From Paraburkholderia sp. DHOC27 (GTDB taxonomy: Bacteria > Pseudomonadota > Gammaproteobacteria > Burkholderiales > Burkholderiaceae): DNA of 64,000 bases. How positions within the stretch are numbered: position 1 is the first letter of the stretch; every line of letters starts with the position of its first letter. The notes under the pieces are model-generated. The model was not told the DNA's origin, ran no database searches, and saw only the letters and a list, made by a program, of their open reading frames with translations. The stretch covers positions 581,649-645,648 of the forward strand of contig NZ_QVQV01000006.1 in assembly GCF_003429005.1 (NCBI RefSeq). Direction: 5' to 3'. The translations under genes were made by a program, and so were the position numbers. Positions 16,132 to 25,100 of the stretch are shown here, in pieces.

Positions 16132-17412
16132 TCATGCTTCGACTTTTTCCGCCGGGGCTTTGGTGCTCTTGTTGTTGTGCGCGAGGATGAAGTCGCGCAG
16201 CTGCGGATAAATGATGGTGCGCCAGCGCCGGCCCGAGAAGATGCCGTAGTGGCCGCACTTTTCAGCGGTGAAATGCTGCTTGTCCCTGGCAGGGATGCCG
16301 CTGCACAGATCATGCGCGGCACGCGTCTGACCGTCACCGGAGATATCGTCCAGTTCGCCTTCAATCGTGAAGAGGGCCGTGGTCTTGATGTCCTGCGGCC
16401 GCACGCGCTCGCCCGACACGTCCCACGTGCCTTCGGCCAGACGGAATTCCTGGAAGACCACACGGATGGTGTCGAGGTAATAGTCGGCGTCCATGTCGAG
16501 CACGGCGTTGTACTCGTCGTAGAAGCGGCGGTGCGCTTCGGCGTCGTCTTCGTCGCCGGCCAGCAGGCTCTGGTAGTAGTCCCAGTGCGAAGCGGCGTGA
16601 CGCTCCGGATTCATGGCCACGAAACCCGTGTGTTGCAGGAAGCCCGGATAGACCTTGCGGCCCACGCCCGGATAGTTCGGCGGCACCGTGTGGATCACGT
16701 TGTTGTCGAACCATTCGAACGAATGCTGCGTGGCAAGCGAATTCACCGAAGTCGGGCTCTTACGCGCGTCGATCGGGCCGCCCATCATCGTCATCGTGCG
16801 CGGCGTGTCCTCGCCGCGGCTCGCCAGCAGCGAAATGGCGGCAAGCACCGGCACGGTGGGCTGGCAAACGGAAATGACGTGCAGGTTCTTCGCGCCGATA
16901 TGGCGGATGAACTCCTGAATGTAAGCAACGTAATCGTCGAGGCGGAACTGGCCGTCTTCAAGCGGCACCATGCGTGCGTCGAGCCAGTCGGTGATGTACA
17001 CCTTGTGGTCCTGCAGCAGGGTGCGCACGGTATCGCGCAGCAGCGTGGCGTGGTGGCCGGACAACGGCGCGCACACCAGCACCACCGGTTCGTCTTTCAG
17101 TTGACTGACAGCGCCGCTGTCATCAGCGAAACGCTTGAAGCGCAAGAGACGGCAAAACGGCTTCTCGATGATCGTTTGTTCGATGATCGGAATGTTGTGG
17201 CCGTCCTTGACGATCTGATGGATGTTGAATTCGGGCTTTTCGTAGTCTTTGCCGAGCCGGTAGAGCAACTCGTAACCGGCGGAAAGACGGGTGGCGCCCG
17301 GAACATAGGCAAATGGGCTGGCCGGATTCGCGAAAGACTTCGACGCGGCCTGAGCCCAGGCGGTCAGCGGGCTCAACAATGCCCGCTGGAATTCGTGTAT
17401 TTGATAGAGCAT
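16132..17412 (-). CDS. phaZ: Intracellular polyhydroxyalkanoate (PHB) depolymerase
   Basis: 426 residues, the normal length for the Ralstonia PhaZ1-type enzyme that mobilises stored PHB granules. The active-site segment HVISVCQPTVPVL places a Cys nucleophile at residue 183, the same position as in R. eutropha PhaZ1, instead of the Ser of classical lipase boxes. A Gly/Asp-rich IEGELDDISGDGQ and the C-terminal EKCGHYGIFSG supply the Asp and His of the triad. Start chosen at the ATG after GGAGCACCC. A strong promoter-like pair lies about 110 bases upstream. The enzyme acts on granules in the cytoplasm. Confidence 0.93.
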   Translation of the reverse strand: MLYQIHEFQRALLSPLTAWAQAASKSFANPASPFAYVPGATRLSAGYELLYRLGKDYEKPEFNIHQIVKDGHNIPIIEQTIIEKPFCRLLRFKRFADDSGAVSQLKDEPVVLVCAPLSGHHATLLRDTVRTLLQDHKVYITDWLDARMVPLEDGQFRLDDYVAYIQEFIRHIGAKNLHVISVCQPTVPVLAAISLLASRGEDTPRTMTMMGGPIDARKSPTSVNSLATQHSFEWFDNNVIHTVPPNYPGVGRKVYPGFLQHTGFVAMNPERHAASHWDYYQSLLAGDEDDAEAHRRFYDEYNAVLDMDADYYLDTIRVVFQEFRLAEGTWDVSGERVRPQDIKTTALFTIEGELDDISGDGQTRAAHDLCSGIPARDKQHFTAEKCGHYGIFSGRRWRTIIYPQLRDFILAHNNKSTKAPAEKVEA

Positions 17413-17747
17413 GGGTGCTCCATTGTTGGGGCGGTTCGCATGGGGCTTCGCAAACACGCAGGTGGCGTAGCGGCGGGCCGTAGTGGTTGTGGACGCTGGT
17501 TATCGGCCAACAGTTGCGGTTGATAATATAGAACAACGCTACATTGTGCAACGCAGCAATGGAAGGTCGGGCATTTGCTAAAACGTCATTAGATCATGGT
17601 ATAGCCGATGTTGCTGCACTGCTATACGGGGTTCCCGCAGGGTCAAGTTTTTCGCTCTTCCTGCCGATACGCCCCAGCCTTCATCGCCTGCCATGATCCC
17701 GACGTGATCAGTACCAGCTCCACCAGCAGCACGTTCCGCGCCCGGCG
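17413..17747. other. Region between phaZ and the GH15 gene
   Basis: 335 bases on the 5' side of phaZ and the 3' side of the GH15 gene. Lower GC than its surroundings between about 17500 and 17650. It holds the phaZ promoter (17523-17551) and TGC/GCA-rich segments near 17543-17560 and 17609-17622 that could bind the PHA regulator PhaR. No gene seen. Confidence 0.5.
17523..17551 (-). promoter_or_regulatory. Promoter of phaZ, minus strand
   Basis: Read on the minus strand: TTGCAC (complement of 17546-17551), a 17-base spacer and TATTAT (complement of 17523-17528). It sits about 110 bases before the phaZ ATG. The -35 overlaps a segment with ATTG/CAAT arms (17543-17560), a possible operator. Confidence 0.6.
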
Positions 17748-19610
17748 TTAAACCGCCGGCTGCGCGGACGCCGCGCCCTCCTCGCTCTCGCCGTCGTGCG
17801 GCGGTTGTCCGGTCGCTTTGGCCATCTCCTGCTCGTGCTTCATCAGATTGAGCCCCGTGTGCACCAGTGCCACGTGCGAAAACGCCTGCGGGAAGTTGCC
17901 AACCAGGCGCTTCGCGGCCGGATCGTATTCTTCGGCGAGCAGGCCGACGTCGTTGGCGAGTCCGAGCAGACGTTCGAACATTTCCTCGGCTTCGGCCACG
18001 CGGCCCTGCATGGCGAGGTTATCCACCATCCAGAAGCTGCAAGCGAGGAAAGTGCCTTCGCCAGGTGGCAGGCCGTCGTCGAATTCGGTGGTGCGGTAGC
18101 GCATCACGAAGCCGTCGCGCATCAGATACTTTTCCGTCGCCGCGACCGTGCCGATCACGCGCGGATCGCTGGGCGGCAGAAAGCCGACCTGCGGCAACAG
18201 CAGCACGCTGGCGTCGAGTTCATCGCCGCCGTACACCTGCGTGAAGGCGTTGAGCTTGCTGTTCCAGCTACGCTCGCAGACCTCGGCGTGAATCTGGTCG
18301 CGGATCGCGCGCCAATGTTCGATCGGGCCGGGCAGGTCGAACAATTCGGCTGATTTGACCGCGCGGTCGAAGGCCACCCACGCCATCACCTTCGAGAACG
18401 TGAAGTGCTGACGGCCGCCGCGCGTTTCCCAGATGCCTTCGTCGGGCTGCTGCCAGATCGTCTCCAGATGTTCGAGCATTTCGCACTGCACGTTCCAGGC
18501 AGTCTCGTCGTTTTGCAGACCGCCCACCCGCGCCAGATGCAGCGCGTTCATCACTTCGCCGTAGACGTCCAGTTGCAGCTGGCCGGCCGCATTGTTGCCG
18601 ATGCGCACGGGCGCCGCACCCTGGTAGCCCGGCAGCCAGTCGATCTCGGACTCGGGCAGACGCCGCTCGCCCGCGATGCCGTACATGATCTGCAACTGCT
18701 CCGGCGAGCCCGCCATCACGCGAGCCAGCCAGCTACGCCATGCACGGGCTTCGTCGAAGTAGCCGCCGCGCATCATGGCGAGCAGGGTGATGGTGGCGTC
18801 GCGCAGCCAGCAGTAGCGGTAGTCCCAGTTACGCGTGCCGCCGAGCTGTTCCGGCAACGAGGTGGTGGGCGCGGCCACGATGCCGCCGGTCGGCTCGTAG
18901 GCGAGCGCCTTCAACGTGATCAGCGAGCGGCGGATCGGCTCCGCGTACTTGCCCTCGACCGTGCTGCGCGCCGCCCATTCGCGCCAGTGATTCTCCGTGC
19001 GGGCGAGCGCCGTGTGCGGGTCGCGCGCCGGCGGGATACGCAGATGCGATGGTGAGTAAGCGAGCGAGAACGGCACGCGCTCGCCAGCGGTGACGGTGAA
19101 CTCGGCGACGCTGTGCATGTTTTCGCCGCGCACTTCGACGGGCGTGCGCAGAATCGCCGTGTCCGGTCCGACGATCGCCTTGATGCCGCTGTCGTGCTTC
19201 AGGCGGCTCACCCACGGAATCGAGAAGCCGTAATCGAAGCGCAGCACCAGTTCCATCTTCATGCGTACCGTGCCACGGCGGCCCACCACGATCCGGACCA
19301 GTTCCGACCAGCCATTGCCCGGCGGCATGAAATCAATGACGGTCACCGCGCCATCGGCGGTTTCGATATCGGTTTCGAGAATCAGGGTTTCGCCGCGATA
19401 GCGACGTTTGATCACCGGCGGCTTCTCGGCGTCGTCCAGATTGGGGGCGATCAGCCAGCGGCCGTGCTGTTCGGTGCCGAGCAGGGCGGCGAAGCAGGCG
19501 CCCGAATCGAAACGCGGCCAGCAGAGCCAGTCAACGGAACCATCACGGGAGATCAGCGCGGCCGTGTGGCCGTCGCCGACGAGGGCGTAGTCTTCAATGA
19601 GTGCGGGCAT
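17748..19610 (-). CDS. Glycoside hydrolase family 15 protein (glucoamylase/trehalase-like)
   Basis: 620 residues, the length of bacterial GH15 proteins with an N-terminal beta-sandwich (about residues 1-215) and a C-terminal (alpha/alpha)6 barrel. MPALIEDYALVGDGHTAALIS at the start and SVDWLCWPRFDSGACFAALLG are standard for this subgroup; the barrel has RNWDYRYCWLRDAT, WLPGYQGAAPVRIGN and, near the end, EGTFLACSFWMVDNLA, which carries the catalytic general base Glu. Members hydrolyse alpha-glucosidic bonds; some are trehalases. There is no signal peptide, so it acts in the cytoplasm, perhaps on trehalose or glycogen fragments. No glycogen or trehalose genes lie next to it. Confidence 0.85.
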   Translation of the reverse strand: MPALIEDYALVGDGHTAALISRDGSVDWLCWPRFDSGACFAALLGTEQHGRWLIAPNLDDAEKPPVIKRRYRGETLILETDIETADGAVTVIDFMPPGNGWSELVRIVVGRRGTVRMKMELVLRFDYGFSIPWVSRLKHDSGIKAIVGPDTAILRTPVEVRGENMHSVAEFTVTAGERVPFSLAYSPSHLRIPPARDPHTALARTENHWREWAARSTVEGKYAEPIRRSLITLKALAYEPTGGIVAAPTTSLPEQLGGTRNWDYRYCWLRDATITLLAMMRGGYFDEARAWRSWLARVMAGSPEQLQIMYGIAGERRLPESEIDWLPGYQGAAPVRIGNNAAGQLQLDVYGEVMNALHLARVGGLQNDETAWNVQCEMLEHLETIWQQPDEGIWETRGGRQHFTFSKVMAWVAFDRAVKSAELFDLPGPIEHWRAIRDQIHAEVCERSWNSKLNAFTQVYGGDELDASVLLLPQVGFLPPSDPRVIGTVAATEKYLMRDGFVMRYRTTEFDDGLPPGEGTFLACSFWMVDNLAMQGRVAEAEEMFERLLGLANDVGLLAEEYDPAAKRLVGNFPQAFSHVALVHTGLNLMKHEQEMAKATGQPPHDGESEEGAASAQPAV

Positions 19611-19880
19611 AGGGCTAATTCAGGGCTAGATTCAGGGACCAGGTTCAGGTAAGCGTCATAAGCAGCATGTAAGGAATGCGCCCGTCGCGTGGCGGGCCGC
19701 TGTTATTACCGGACTCGCTGCATGCGTTTTGGTTCACCGCGTGTCTTGGGCGTTCCGGCTTGGCAACCCGGCAAGCTGCTGCGTAAAATCAGATCTTTGG
19801 TTGATGAGCGAAGGCCTGTCCAGGGCTGCACCGTGACGGGCCATCCGCGTATGCGAAGACTGTTTTCGAGGAGGAAGGCC

Positions 19881-20126
19881 ATGCTGAACCCGTCGAAATC
19901 CGATTGCATCACCATACTCTCCGCCGCCAGCAAACTGGCCGGCGATTCCCTGCTACCGCTGGACGCGCGCAGCCTCGGTCTGTCGCGCAACTGCCTGAAC
20001 GCCACCGCGGCGTTCCTGATCGAGCGGGCCTGCTTCAAGCAATATCACAAGGGCGACGGTCATTATGCCGTCGGCGGCCTGTCGCTGCAGGGGCGCCTGC
20101 GCCTCGAGCAACTGGCTAACGGCTAG
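19881..20126 (+). CDS. Conserved small protein of unknown function
   Basis: 81 residues preceded by a strong ribosome site (GAGGAGGAAGGCC). The sequence looks like a compact helical domain with two Leu-rich helices and a YAVGGLSLQGRLRLEQL end that could form a winged-helix wing, but I do not recognise a family. Two Cys residues (about 9 and 34) are not arranged as a metal site. The frame is open upstream to 19689, but the ATG at 19881 has the only good ribosome site. Monocistronic, between the GH15 and DUF3096 genes, both on the other strand. Confidence 0.6.
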   Translation: MLNPSKSDCITILSAASKLAGDSLLPLDARSLGLSRNCLNATAAFLIERACFKQYHKGDGHYAVGGLSLQGRLRLEQLANG

Positions 20127-20262
20127 CCGGCTAACGACTCTAATGACTCGCTGAGCTTGCGGGGCGTAAGCCTGCGTTTTCACCATGCCGCGTTGCGCGC
20201 TTGCCCAGCAGAGCGCTGGGCCAGGCGGCAAGCGGTCGTTCGTCGAGCGGCAATGCGCCTGC

Positions 20263-20415
20263 TCAGAAATGCGATGCGCTCACACCGAAGATGCCGATCA
20301 CGCCGATGATGATCAGATAGAGCGCAACGATGTAATTCAGGAGGCGCGGCATCACGAGGATGAGGATGCCGGCGATCAGCGATACCACCGGGCCCAGGCT
20401 GAGGGTGATGTTCAT
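20263..20415 (-). CDS. DUF3096-like 50-residue membrane protein
   Basis: Short minus-strand frame beginning MNITLSLGPVVSLIAGILIL and ending in ASHF. It has two hydrophobic helices separated by MPRLLNYIV, exactly the length and pattern of DUF3096 (about 50 residues, inner membrane, unknown role). A ribosome site (CGGAG, five bases before ATG) is present on the minus strand. Its small size means most gene finders with a 60-codon cut-off would miss it. Confidence 0.8.
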   Translation of the reverse strand: MNITLSLGPVVSLIAGILILVMPRLLNYIVALYLIIIGVIGIFGVSASHF

Positions 20416-20580
20416 GGAAGCTCCGAGTCTGACTACGGGTTGGGTTGCGGTGTGAAGACCGATGTTTTGCTTCTATCTTCTATACTTGCGCCGATAACGA
20501 AAATACAGACAACGACGCCCGGCAGCGCGCGGCAGACCAGTGACAGCCAATCCGAACAACCGAATGTCCAGGAGATCCCC

Positions 20581-21891
20581 ATGCCTTGTCGTGACCGAGT
20601 TGCTCCGCACGCCGCGTTCTTCGCGTTCCCACGTTCCGATTCAGGCCGACCCGGCGGCGCGGCCACGCGTGCTTCGTCTGCTCCTCGTCAGTCATTCCAG
20701 TCTGCCCGCACGATAATAAGAGGTTTCCTGCTGATGGTCTCGCTTGCGACCACACATGCGTTCGCCCAGGATGCCGGACCGGCCCCCGCCGATGGCGTCT
20801 ACGACATGCTCGTCGGCACCTACACGGGCGGCAAGAGCGAAGGCATCTACGTCTATCACTTCGACACGAAGACCGGCGAGGCGACCCGCGTGTCGGCCGC
20901 GCAGACGGTCAATCCGTCGTACCTCGTGGTCAGCAGCGACCGGCGTCATGTGTATGCGGTCAATGAACTGCCCGGCGACAACGGTCCCGCCTCGCAGCGC
21001 GGCGGCATCAGCGCGTTCGGCTTCGATCCGGTCAGCGGCCAGTTGACGTTCCTCAACAAGGTCTCGGCTGAAGGCAACGACCCGTGTTATCTGAAGATTT
21101 CGCCGGACGGCAAGTATCTGCTGACGGCCAACTATTCGGTGGCCGCCGACCCGGGCGGCAGCTTCGCCGTGTTCCCGCTGCAACCGGACGGCCAGGTCGG
21201 CACGGCGGTGCTGACGGTGCATCACGAGGGCGGTGGTCCGGTGAAGGGACGGCAGGATAACTCGCACGTCCACTCCACGGTGTTCTCGCCGGACGGCCAG
21301 TACCTGTTCGCGCAGGACCTCGGTGCGGACAAGCTGTATTCGTATCGTTACACGCCCGACGGCAGCCGCGGACTGTTCGGCCCGACCGAGTGGCGCTATA
21401 CGGACGTCAAGGCCGGCAGCGGACCGCGCCATCTGGTGTTTGGCCCGGACGGCAAATACGCGTATCTGACGAGTGAACTGGCCGCCACGGTCAGCACGTT
21501 CCGTTACGACGACGGCAAGCTCACGCTGGTCCAGGTGTCACCGCTCAGCGCGCCGCACTTCAAGGGGCAGGTGGGGGCGGCGGCGATCCATCTGTCGCCG
21601 GATGGCCACTTCCTGTATGCCACCAATCGCGGCGATGCCAACGAAATCGTGATCTTCTCGGTGGATCAGTCGAACGGCCATCTGAAGCTGATCGGCCGGC
21701 AGTCGAGCCTCGGCAAGTCGCCGCGTGAGTTCGCCATTGATCCGACCGGCAACTGGCTGATCGTCGGCAATCAGAATAGCGACACCATGTACGTGTTCAA
21801 GCGCGATCAGCAGACCGGCTTGCTGGACGCCAACCCGAAGCGGATCGACATTGGTTCGCCAGTGGATTTCAAGCTGGTCTCGCCGTCGTGA
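20581..21891 (+). CDS. Secreted lactonase-family beta-propeller (6-phosphogluconolactonase-like)
   Basis: 436 residues. After a long N-region, the hydrophobic segment about 47-61 ending in THAFAQD is a signal peptide, so the mature protein is periplasmic or exported. The rest is a seven-bladed propeller with repeats such as LKISPDGKYLLTANYS, SPDGQYLFAQDLG and GPDGKYAYLTSELAATV, matching the Pgl/YbhE (COG2706) family. Cytoplasmic Pgl acts in the pentose phosphate pathway; an exported version is more likely a lactonase for sugar lactones or a muconate-cycloisomerase-like protein. ATG 20581 follows CCAGGAGATCCCC. If translation began at a later Met (for example near residue 52), the signal peptide would have a more usual length. 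Confidence 0.8.
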   Translation: MPCRDRVAPHAAFFAFPRSDSGRPGGAATRASSAPRQSFQSARTIIRGFLLMVSLATTHAFAQDAGPAPADGVYDMLVGTYTGGKSEGIYVYHFDTKTGEATRVSAAQTVNPSYLVVSSDRRHVYAVNELPGDNGPASQRGGISAFGFDPVSGQLTFLNKVSAEGNDPCYLKISPDGKYLLTANYSVAADPGGSFAVFPLQPDGQVGTAVLTVHHEGGGPVKGRQDNSHVHSTVFSPDGQYLFAQDLGADKLYSYRYTPDGSRGLFGPTEWRYTDVKAGSGPRHLVFGPDGKYAYLTSELAATVSTFRYDDGKLTLVQVSPLSAPHFKGQVGAAAIHLSPDGHFLYATNRGDANEIVIFSVDQSNGHLKLIGRQSSLGKSPREFAIDPTGNWLIVGNQNSDTMYVFKRDQQTGLLDANPKRIDIGSPVDFKLVSPS

Positions 21892-21974
21892 TGTCCTGAG
21901 CGGCATCGGGTAGCGCGCAGCGCAGTGGATGGATTTTGCACGTTGTTGCTCGGTGGACCGCGTTTAGTGCACGC

Positions 21975-22013
21975 AAAAAAGCCCCGCAGGCATCGCTGTC
22001 TGCGGGGCTTTTT
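21975..22013. terminator. Terminator between lactonase-like gene and ftsK
   Basis: A perfect 9-bp stem GCCCCGCAG/CTGCGGGGC (21981-21989, 22000-22008), 10-base loop, preceded by six A and followed by five T. It is bidirectional between convergent genes. Confidence 0.9.
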
Positions 22014-22027
22014 GCTGGCCGGGTTTG

Positions 22028-22085
22028 ATGCGGCCTCATTGCGGCTCGTTGCGGCCGCATTGCGGGCTCAAGGCCTCAATGCGGT
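22028..22085. repeat. Degenerate TGCGG repeat between terminator and ftsK
   Basis: Five copies of (A/T)TGCGG spaced 9-26 bases apart, with GGCCTCA(A)T shared by two of them. No obvious function; it lies in the 3' flank of ftsK. Confidence 0.4.
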
Positions 22086-22119
22086 TTCAAGCAAACACCG
22101 CGCTTGCGATACTCGCCGC

Positions 22120-25100
22120 TCATTCCGCCGGACCAGGCGCCAGCACTTCGCGGCTGCCGTTGATACCCATCGCCGACACCAGTCCGGCCGTCTCCATCTG
22201 TTCCACGAGGCGCGCAGCGCGGTTGTAGCCAATGCGCAATTGCCGCTGCACCGATGAGATCGACGCGCGCCGGGTCCGCACCACGAAGGCGACCGCCTCG
22301 TCGTAGAGCGGGTCGGCTTCGGCATCGGGCGTGTCGCCGAACAGGTCCTGCGTGGCGCCTTCGGTCGTGGGACCGTCGAGGATGCCTTCCTCGTATTGCG
22401 GCTCACCGAACTGCTTCAGATACTCGACGATCCGATGTACCTCCTCGTCGGCCACGAACGCGCCGTGCACGCGCTGCGGATAACCGGTGCCAGGCGGCAG
22501 GAACAGCATGTCGCCCTGGCCGAGCAGCGATTCGGCGCCCATCTGATCGAGAATCGTGCGCGAGTCGATCTTGGACGACACCTGGAAGGCGACGCGGGTC
22601 GGGATGTTGGCCTTGATGAGCCCCGTGATGACATCGACCGAAGGCCGTTGGGTCGCAAGAATCAGGTGGATGCCCGCGGCGCGCGCTTTCTGCGCGAGGC
22701 GCGCAATCAGCTCTTCGATCTTCTTGCCGGCCACCATCATCAGATCGGCAAGCTCGTCGATCACGACGACGATCAACGGCAGCGTGGCGAGCGGCTCGGG
22801 CGCTTCCGGCGTCAACGAAAACGGGTTGCCGAGTTTCTTGCCGGCCGCTTCCGCGTCGCGGATTTTCTGGTTGAAGCCCGCCAGATTGCGCACGCCCACC
22901 GCCGACATCAGCCGGTAGCGCTTCTCCATTTCGCCGACACACCAGTTGAGCGCGTTGGCCGCCAGCTTCATGTCCGTGACCACCGGCGCGAGCAGATGCG
23001 GAATGCCTTCGTAGACCGACAGTTCCAGCATCTTCGGATCGATCATGATGAGGCGCACGTCTTCCGGCGTGGCCTTGTACAGCAGCGACACGATCATGGC
23101 GTTGATCGCCACCGACTTGCCCGAGCCGGTCGTACCCGCTACCAGCATGTGCGGCGCCTTGGCCAGATCGGCGACGACCGGATGGCCGGTGATGTCCTTG
23201 CCCATTGCGAGCGTCAGCATGGAGTGCGAGTGCTGGTAGACATTCGCTTCGAGGATCTCAGAGAGACGAATGGTCTGCCGCTTCGCGTTGGGCAGTTCGA
23301 GACCCATGCAGGTCTTGCCGGGGATAGTCTCGACGACGCGAATCGAGGTCAGGCCCAGGCCGCGCGACAGGTCCTTCATCAGGCCGACGATCTGGCTGCC
23401 GCGCACGCCGAGCGCAGGCTCGACTTCGAAGCGCGTGATGACCGGCCCCGCGGACGCGCCGACCACCGTCACCGGCACCTTGAATTCCTGCAAACGCTGT
23501 TCGATCAACTGGCCGGTTTCTGCGAGACGTTCCTCGGAGACCGGCTCGACATCGGTGTCGGCGCGGGCGAGCAGATCGAGCGTGGGCAGTTCGACCATTG
23601 AAGCCGCTGGCGCATGGAATTCGAATACGGTCGGTGCATGGCCACGCACGGGAGGGCGGGGCGCGACGGGTTCGTTGGCCGGCTCGTGACGGGTGATCGG
23701 AAACGGCGCGGTGAGGCCGGATGCGATGGGGCCGGTGCTGTTGCTGATCGGGTTGCTGTCGTCGATGCTAGAGGCGTCGGGTGCGTCGTATTCGTCGACT
23801 GCGATGGGGTCGTCCTCGACCGCGTCGAACGGCGCGGGCGCGAGTTCATTGCTCGCGGATGCGGCGTCGGAGACCTCGGAACCGGCGCGGGCGATGCCAT
23901 GTGCGCCGAAGCCGGGAAAGCGCACCACGTTCGAGACCACAGCGGCGGGCGGTAGCGCGGGCTCGCTGGATGTGGGCGCGGCGTGTGCTGGCGCGACGGG
24001 GGTGGTGCGGGCGGACTCGTCGGTGTGCTGAGGTTGTTCTGCCTGGCTACTTTTCGCGGGAAGGTCAACCGGTGCGTCGGGTTCGCTGCGTACAGCGTGA
24101 TCGACATGGCTGGCCGCTTCGGAGTAATCGCCGTGGTCGGTACGTGCAGCATCGGTATTGCGTTCGGTCTGGCTGGGGTGAGCGAGATCGCCAACGTCCC
24201 CGGTATGGTCGACGCGTCCAACGTGCTCGACGGGGCTCGGCTCTGCGGCTGGCTCTAGATGTTCGGCGGCGCTGGGAACACTGGCGTGCTCAGCTTCCGT
24301 CACTGCCGACGACGTATGGTCGGATGTGCTGACGATTGCCGAGAAGGGCAGGGGAGCGTCATTTGCAGACGCAGCGGCGGGAGCGGGCGAAGCCTCCGCA
24401 GGCGAGGCTGGGACGTTGGTTGCGTCTGGTTGCGTTGCATCCGCTGCGGCGGGCTGCGCAGAGAGCGATGCGTCAGAAGGCGCAGATTCAGCAGGTGCAG
24501 CAGGTGCAGCGGTTGCAGCGGTTACGGCAGACGTAGCAAGCGCAGCCGCCTTACCAGGCGCCACAGACGCAGATGCCGCAGGCGTGCCCGATGCAACACC
24601 CGCAGCAAGCGCATCAGCCGAAGCGGTGCCAACCGCATCCATGTTCGCGGTCGGTTCGCCCGTGCCGCGAGTGCCGTCTGCGTCGGTCAGCTTGTGCTCC
24701 ACCCCTTGCGATGCGGGACCAGCCGCCTCGGTCGTAAACCGCACCACCTCGGCGCCACCGCGTCGAGCGAGGCTCGCGCCGGCGATGGTTGTCCAGCGGG
24801 CCGCATTTTCTTCGATGCTGCGCAACGTCTCCTGCACGCTCGCCGGCGGCGTGACGGCTTGCGTGTTCGCTGACGGTCGCGAGAAGGTCGGGGCACGCGT
24901 GCCGGTCCGCGTGACCGGAGACCGGTTCAGGTTGGACTGCGCGTTCTGCCCAGACGTGCCCTGGACACCGGGTGCCGTGCCTGGCGTCGTCGCACCGGCA
25001 GGCCCGTTGAAGCCGGACCGTTGCACGGGACCTCGCGTGCCGGAAGCGGGCGTCGAAGCGCCGGCGCGTGCCGTGCCTGGCGCAGCAGTGGAGGCCCCGA

